This document shows, piece after piece, positions 51,224 to 55,218 of a DNA stretch of 55,218 bases (the first letter of the stretch is position 1; each line of letters opens with the position of its first letter). Position numbers and translations under genes: made by a program. Source of the DNA: Bacteroides propionicigenes (lineage in GTDB: Bacteria; Bacteroidota; Bacteroidia; Bacteroidales; Bacteroidaceae); contig NZ_JAHBBW010000019.1 in NCBI RefSeq assembly GCF_018390535.1, positions 1-55,218 on the forward strand. The letters are read 5' to 3'. The notes under the pieces are model-generated. The model saw only the letters and a program-made list of their open reading frames with translations. It was not told the DNA's origin and searched no databases.

Positions 51224-52399
51224 TTACACCTCATAACGGTCAGTGTCTTTGTCTGCGAGCACATCGGCTATGCGGCGGCAAGCTTGACCATCGCCATAGG
51301 GGTTGACAGAATGTGACATCTGTTTGTAGGCAGTTGCATCATCAAGGAGGGTGCTGACCTCACCCACGATCTTATCATAATCGGTGCCGACAAGGTGAAC
51401 GGTACCCGAAGCAAGAGCCTCGGGACGTTCGGTGGTGTCACGCATAACAAGAACAGGTTTACCAAGCCCCGGGGCTTCTTCCTGAATTCCACCCGAGTCG
51501 GTAAGTACAATAGTAGCTTTAGCCATTAGATGTACGAACTCGAGGTACTGCAAGGGCTCAATGAAGAAGAAGTTAGGACGGGTGAGATCTTCACCAAACA
51601 CCTCGTGAATTGGCTTACGCACATTTGGGTTGAGGTGCATTGGATATACAAAGTCTACCTCTGGATACTTCTCACTGAGGTCCTTCATGGCGGTGACCAT
51701 GCGGATGAAGCCGTCGCCGAAATTCTCACGTCGATGGCCGGTGATGAGGACGAGTTTCTTACTGCCATCAAGGCGGGTGACGTCATAACCGGTATTAAGC
51801 AGTACTTGGTTCTGCTCCTGAGCAAGAACGGCATCGGTGTTGAGTTTGTCAACGACCATGTGGAGGGCATCGATCACGGTATTGCCGGTGACATAGATAT
51901 TGCCGTGGACTTTCTCCTCCTGCAGATTCTTCTCGGAGAGTGGGGTCGGCGAGAAGTTATAGGTGGCAATGCGTCCGGTGATTTGACGATTCATCTCCTC
52001 GGGCCACGGGCTGTAGATATTGTGCGTACGGAGACCAGCCTCAACGTGCCCCACAGGAATCTGTGCATAAAAAGCGGCCAAGGCTGCGACGGTGGAGGTA
52101 GTAGTATCGCCATGAACGAGGACTACATCGGGGCGGCATTCTTTGAACACGTCGCACATACCAGTGAGAATGCGTGAGGTGATGTCGGTGAGATTCTGAC
52201 CTTGCTTCATGATGTTGAGGTCGTAATCGGGACGAACGTCAAAAATGGTGAGTACTTGGTCAAGCATTTCGCGATGCTGACCGGTGACGCACACGACGGT
52301 TTCAAACTCGGTACGGCGCTTCTGGAATTCCTTGACCAAGGGACACATCTTGATAGCTTCCGGTCGGGTTCCGAAGACCAGCATAATTTTCTTTGCCAT
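51224..52399 (-). CDS. wecB: UDP-N-acetylglucosamine 2-epimerase
   Basis: A 391-residue enzyme that interconverts UDP-GlcNAc and UDP-ManNAc. Motifs: VFGTRPEAIKMCPLV at the start, VVLVHGDTTTS, and HVEAGLRTHNIYSPWPEEMN. A GHRRENFGDG loop and DSGGIQEEAPGLG near the C-terminus bind the UDP. The length fits. No UDP-ManNAc dehydrogenase of WecC type is seen here, so ManNAc itself may be used in the capsule. Confidence 0.95.
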   Translation of the reverse strand: MAKKIMLVFGTRPEAIKMCPLVKEFQKRRTEFETVVCVTGQHREMLDQVLTIFDVRPDYDLNIMKQGQNLTDITSRILTGMCDVFKECRPDVVLVHGDTTTSTVAALAAFYAQIPVGHVEAGLRTHNIYSPWPEEMNRQITGRIATYNFSPTPLSEKNLQEEKVHGNIYVTGNTVIDALHMVVDKLNTDAVLAQEQNQVLLNTGYDVTRLDGSKKLVLITGHRRENFGDGFIRMVTAMKDLSEKYPEVDFVYPMHLNPNVRKPIHEVFGEDLTRPNFFFIEPLQYLEFVHLMAKATIVLTDSGGIQEEAPGLGKPVLVMRDTTERPEALASGTVHLVGTDYDKIVGEVSTLLDDATAYKQMSHSVNPYGDGQACRRIADVLADKDTDRYEV

Positions 52400-52480
52400 A
52401 TTAATAAGCAGTATTATCTAGTACTATTAGTGTTGGGGGTATTCAGTAAAAATTCAATTATGAGTATACTCCAATAATTT

Positions 52481-53869
52481 TTAATCTCTGCGGAAAACGT
52501 CGCGTGTGTATACTTTATCCTCTATATCTTTGAGGCAATCGTCAAAGCGGTTAGCGATGATTACATTCGACTGAGATTTGAACCGGGCGAGATTATTGAC
52601 TACCTTGCTTCCGAAAAAGAATTCGCCATCGGAAAGGGTGGGTTCGTAAATGATAATATTAGCACCTTTGGCTTTCACACGTTTCATGATGCCTTGAATA
52701 GCACTCTGACGGAAATTGTCTGAATTCGACTTCATGGTAAGGCGGAAGATACCGATGGTAACAGGTTCCTTCGAACCGTCGTACTGGTTGTTCTCGCTAT
52801 AACTATACCAACCTGCCTTGCGGAGTACGGCATCAGCAATGTAGTCCTTACGGGTTCTGTTACTCTCCACGATAGCGGACATCATATTCTGAGGCACGTC
52901 TTGATAGTTAGCAAGGAGTTGTTTGGCGTCCTTTGGCAGACAGTAACCGCCATATCCGAAACTGGGGTTGTTGTAGTGTGTACCGATGCGTGGGTCAAGA
53001 CCGATACCGTTAATGATGGCGGCAGAGTCAAGACCTTTAACCTCGCTATAAGTGTCCAACTCATTGAAGTAGGATACACGAAGGGCAAGGTAAGTGTTGG
53101 CAAAGAGTTTCACAGCTTCCGCTTCTTTCAAACCCATATAGAGTACAGGAATATTCTTGGTGCACCTGTATTGCTCCATAATAGGATTCTCGGCAGAAGG
53201 ACCTTCTGCACTTTCCACAAGAAGTTGGGCAAATGTCTTGGCAGCCTCCTTCATGTGGTTGCCTTGAATCTGACGGATGGCTTCATTCTCCTCTTCCCAT
53301 TCTGCTCCCATCATCTTGGGATAGCCTACAATGATGCGGCTTGGATGGAGATTATCGTAAAGAGCCTTACTCTCACGCAGGAACTCGGGAGAGAAAAGAA
53401 GTCGGAACTCACGACGTTTACCGCCCGCTAATGGTTCCATCTGTGCAAACGTCCGTGCGTATTTCACATACAATGAACGGCAATAACCCACAGGGATAGT
53501 TGACTTGATAACCATGGTTGCCTCAGGATTCACACTCAGTACAAGATCGATGACATCCTCGATATGGTGGGTATCGAAGAAGTTTTTCACAGGGTCATAG
53601 TTAGTGGGGGCGGCAATAACCACAAAATCGGCATCTTTATATGCTGCAGCACCATCAAGCGTGGCAGTAAGGTTCAGTTGTTTCTCTGCAAAGAACTTCT
53701 CAATATACTCGTCTTGAATAGGACTGATACGATGATTAATCTTCTCAACCTTCTCTGGAATTACATCTACAGCGACTACTTCATGGTGTTGCGAAAGCAA
53801 TGCAGCCATGCTTAGACCAACATAACCAGTGCCGGCTACGGCAATTTTTAATTCTTGGTATTCTCTCAT
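52481..53869 (-). CDS. ugd: UDP-glucose 6-dehydrogenase
   Basis: A 462-residue enzyme that makes UDP-glucuronate from UDP-glucose. The NAD fold is IAVAGTGYVGLSMAALLSQH; the catalytic cysteine is C310 in GYGGYCLPKDAK; FSPEFLRESKALYDNLHPSR is the substrate loop. It resembles the E. coli short form but has extra segments at about 170-215 (GGKRREFR and EEENEAIRQIQGNHM). The ATG at 53869 (MREYQELK) is preferred to one 12 bp upstream. It is the first enzyme gene of the capsule operon. Confidence 0.95.
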   Translation of the reverse strand: MREYQELKIAVAGTGYVGLSMAALLSQHHEVVAVDVIPEKVEKINHRISPIQDEYIEKFFAEKQLNLTATLDGAAAYKDADFVVIAAPTNYDPVKNFFDTHHIEDVIDLVLSVNPEATMVIKSTIPVGYCRSLYVKYARTFAQMEPLAGGKRREFRLLFSPEFLRESKALYDNLHPSRIIVGYPKMMGAEWEEENEAIRQIQGNHMKEAAKTFAQLLVESAEGPSAENPIMEQYRCTKNIPVLYMGLKEAEAVKLFANTYLALRVSYFNELDTYSEVKGLDSAAIINGIGLDPRIGTHYNNPSFGYGGYCLPKDAKQLLANYQDVPQNMMSAIVESNRTRKDYIADAVLRKAGWYSYSENNQYDGSKEPVTIGIFRLTMKSNSDNFRQSAIQGIMKRVKAKGANIIIYEPTLSDGEFFFGSKVVNNLARFKSQSNVIIANRFDDCLKDIEDKVYTRDVFRRD

Positions 53870-53871
53870 CT

Positions 53872-53888
53872 TTGTAAGCACTCTATTA
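53872..53888. repeat. Copy 2 of the motif found before capsule genes
   Basis: TTGTAAGCACTCTATTA lies 3 bp upstream of the chosen ugd ATG. On the transcribed strand it reads TAATAGAGTGCTTACAA. Confidence 0.75.
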
Positions 53889-53960
53889 CTTCTACCTTGC
53901 TTATTCTTAATAAAGTAGAAGATTAATTTTTTTTTAATTGATATGATTTTATTTCAGCAT

Positions 53961-53982
53961 TTGTAAGCATTCTATTTGGACC
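53961..53982. repeat. Copy 3 of the motif found before capsule genes
   Basis: TTGTAAGCATTCTATTTGGA lies 89 bp from copy 2. The remainder of 53889-54209 is AT-rich, with a T-run at 53928-53937 and no gene seen. Confidence 0.75.
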
Positions 53983-54209
53983 ATCCATTAGCATCCAACT
54001 TTAGCGTCACCCCAAGGAAAGCCGCTACAAGACGGTTGCCTAATAAATAACATCAAAAAGGACATTGGCTTTTAAGATTTATTAGAAGCTCTTGAAATAA
54101 TCCAATACTGATACACATTGCATCTTACAGGTTGAGATTTTTGAGCACTAACTTTGCAAATATTTACATCTATTTTTATTAAAATTTGCTTACTAATCAT
54201 AGGGTCTTG

Positions 54210-54359
54210 TGACACCCTGCCACCACTCTTGCGTAACTTTTCTTTCACGCCTACGCGCGCAGGAAGGAAAAAACATCTGAAACAAACAAACTCAGAACGT
54301 GTGTATTTCTGCACGTGCGCATAAAGGAAAAGTTGCGCAACTAAGGTGGCAGGGTGTCA
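54210..54359. repeat. 150-bp inverted-repeat element
   Basis: TGACACCCTGCCACC (54210-54224) and GGTGGCAGGGTGTCA (54345-54359) are perfect 15-bp terminal arms. An inner pair, TTGCGTAACTTTTC (54229-54242) with GAAAAGTTGCGCAA (54327-54340), has one mismatch. It contains no open frame of note and could be a small non-coding mobile element or a large regulatory hairpin before ugd. Confidence 0.85.
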
Positions 54360-54366
54360 AACGGCA

Positions 54367-54665
54367 CTACCTGTTACAATAATCCAGCCGGAGACGTTCG
54401 CACAATTCCTTCAGCACAATCAATAACATCTCATCATCGTGCCGGAACTGGAGCTCGTCTATGTAGCAACGGATTACGGCATAGTACAGATAGAAGTTTG
54501 AATTGAAGCCCTTTTTAAATTTACATAAGTTTTACTGCTCATACCGGTGCAGCGGCACACTGCGCGGTCGGTCAGACGGACGCCGCATACCTCTATCGTT
54601 TCCTGCAACAAGACCAGGAAATCTCCCAATTCAGCATTGGGACAAAATTTACTCTTCATTGTCAT
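54367..54665 (-). pseudogene. Small HTH protein gene needing a -1 frameshift
   Basis: The frame from ATG 54665 (MTMKSKFCPNAELGDFLVLL) includes a helix-turn-helix-like stretch, LTDRAVCRCTGMSSKTYVNL, then ends soon at 54474. Shifting by -1 at 54513-54519 gives a smooth continuation (KKGFNSNFYLYYAVIRCYID and on to RLRLDYCNR) ending at TAG 54367-54369, about 99 residues in all. The shift site reads T TTA AAA followed by AGGG, a form of slippery heptamer. So this is either a gene broken by loss or gain of one A, or a programmed frameshift. It lies between upxZ and ugd and may regulate the capsule locus. Confidence 0.65.
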
Positions 54666-54742
54666 TTCAAATTTAAACAGTTTTAATATTCGCACGTAAC
54701 AGCTCATGCCAATGAAGTTAAATTCATTTAAATATCCATGAT

Positions 54743-54770
54743 TTGTTTTCCTTGTATAGAGGGAAAACAA
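54743..54770. repeat. 9-bp perfect hairpin upstream of the HTH gene
   Basis: TTGTTTTCC (54743-54751) pairs with GGAAAACAA (54762-54770) around a 10-nt loop. It lies between upxZ and the small HTH gene. No clear T-tail follows on the transcribed strand, so a role as terminator is doubtful. Confidence 0.6.
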
Positions 54771-54891
54771 GCAATTATAAAATGCGGGAAATTATCCCCA
54801 ACTTTGCGGTATGTTTATAACGAAATATCACAAAAAATACTTGATAATGGAAAATCACTCAACAAGATCTGTCAGTCCAACATTCTGTATT

Positions 54892-54955
54892 GCAATTCTA
54901 AAGAACCTCTTTACGATGCTAAAGTACCACTCTGCAACGCTAAAGTGGCACTCTA
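54892..54955. repeat. Three 21-bp tandem repeats just after upxZ
   Basis: The core CTAAAG occurs at 54898, 54919 and 54940, 21 bp apart, within units like TACGATGCTAAAGTACCACT. Two full turns of the helix between units would place bound proteins on one face. The rest of 54771-54891 shows no gene. Confidence 0.8.
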
Positions 54956-54963
54956 CGAAAGCT

Positions 54964-55218
54964 CTATTCTTTCACTTCTTCCCACGGATAGGGATTGTCC
55001 ACCACATTCTGAAATTCATCGATGGCTTCCCGCTGCGCGGTGGTGAGCGATGCGGCATCCCAAGATGCAATAATTGCACGGGCAACATCCGCCAAAGGCT
55101 CATCGTAAACCTCACCATAGCAAGCCGTAAGCAAACGGAGTTTCAACAATGAAGCGGGAAGAGCTTCAAGAATATCCCAACAGCGGTTCAAAATCTCCTG
55201 AATATGTTCCTGCTTTTC
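54964..55218 (-). CDS. upxZ: UpxZ-family capsule transcription regulator (partial)
   Basis: The last 84 codons of a gene that runs off the right edge of the window. The sequence LPASLLKLRLLTACYGEVYD, ADVARAIIASWDAASLT and the end NPYPWEEVKE match the C-terminus of UpxZ. UpxZ proteins block the UpxY antiterminators of other capsule loci, so that one capsule is made at a time. This marks the start of a Bacteroides capsule locus; upxY is expected just outside. The frame stays open from 55218 without a needed start. Confidence 0.85.
   Translation of the reverse strand, partial: EKQEHIQEILNRCWDILEALPASLLKLRLLTACYGEVYDEPLADVARAIIASWDAASLTTAQREAIDEFQNVVDNPYPWEEVKE

Noticed and set aside
54072..54314. 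An 80-codon minus-strand frame across the 150-bp inverted repeat
   Set aside because: No recognisable domain, no promoter box, and half of it lies in the palindromic arms.
54738..55152. Plus-strand frames over the end of upxZ and the 21-bp repeats
   Set aside because: They are antisense to upxZ; the heptapeptide pattern follows from the 21-bp unit length.

Overview
The window is a chromosomal stretch of a Bacteroides-type gut bacterium. The evidence is the TAnnTTTG promoter boxes (the Bacteroides -7 consensus) in front of many genes, families typical of the order (HU-like/HIG protein, DUF4858, DUF4943 and DUF4783 proteins, UpxZ, a BRO-N/DinD-type protein), and a 47-bp CRISPR repeat of the kind known from Bacteroides type II-C systems. 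No rRNA or tRNA genes were seen. All homology calls are from reading motifs; no database search was possible.

Positions 1-9.7 kb hold a tyrosine integrase (150-1373, minus), a CRISPR array (1761-2705; 12 full 47-bp repeats plus one half repeat at the left end), and a minus-strand type II-C operon read cas9 > BRO-N/DinD-like gene > cas1 > cas2. A divergent tracrRNA lies just upstream of cas9. The array reads rightward and converges on cas2 at a two-way terminator. The nuclease residues of Cas9 are all present. The extra gene is fused into the operon by overlapping codons, and every repeat carries its own promoter-like sequence.

Positions 9.7-32.3 kb are mostly core genome: an HU-family gene behind a 46-bp perfect palindrome, a NudC-type hydrolase, phosphohexomutase, a C69 dipeptidase, an M23 peptidase, alanine dehydrogenase, an MFS transporter, and a glutamate/GABA acid-resistance cluster (glutamate decarboxylase, glutaminase, an ion channel with an odd filter, a GadC-like antiporter). 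These are followed by an FabK-like oxidoreductase, an ECF sigma factor operon with a membrane anti-sigma/beta-barrel hybrid, and nadC with a DUF4783 gene. Several intergenic palindromes and tandem repeats lie here.

Positions 32.5 kb to the right end form one minus-strand capsular polysaccharide locus, read from right to left. It starts with a partial upxZ at the right edge and a small HTH gene that needs a -1 frameshift. Nucleotide-sugar genes (ugd, wecB) follow, then a phosphonate cassette: PEP mutase fused to a cytidylyltransferase, phosphonopyruvate decarboxylase, Fe-alcohol dehydrogenase and LicD. Then come flippase, acyltransferase remnant, deacetylase, glycosyltransferases, GNAT protein, Wzy-like polymerase, a PssD/PssE pair, the initiating sugar transferase, DegT, ATP-grasp, epimerase and a PIG-L deacetylase. 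The cassette lacks an aminotransferase and has an alcohol dehydrogenase instead, so the predicted product is a capsule decorated with 2-hydroxyethylphosphonate rather than aminoethylphosphonate.
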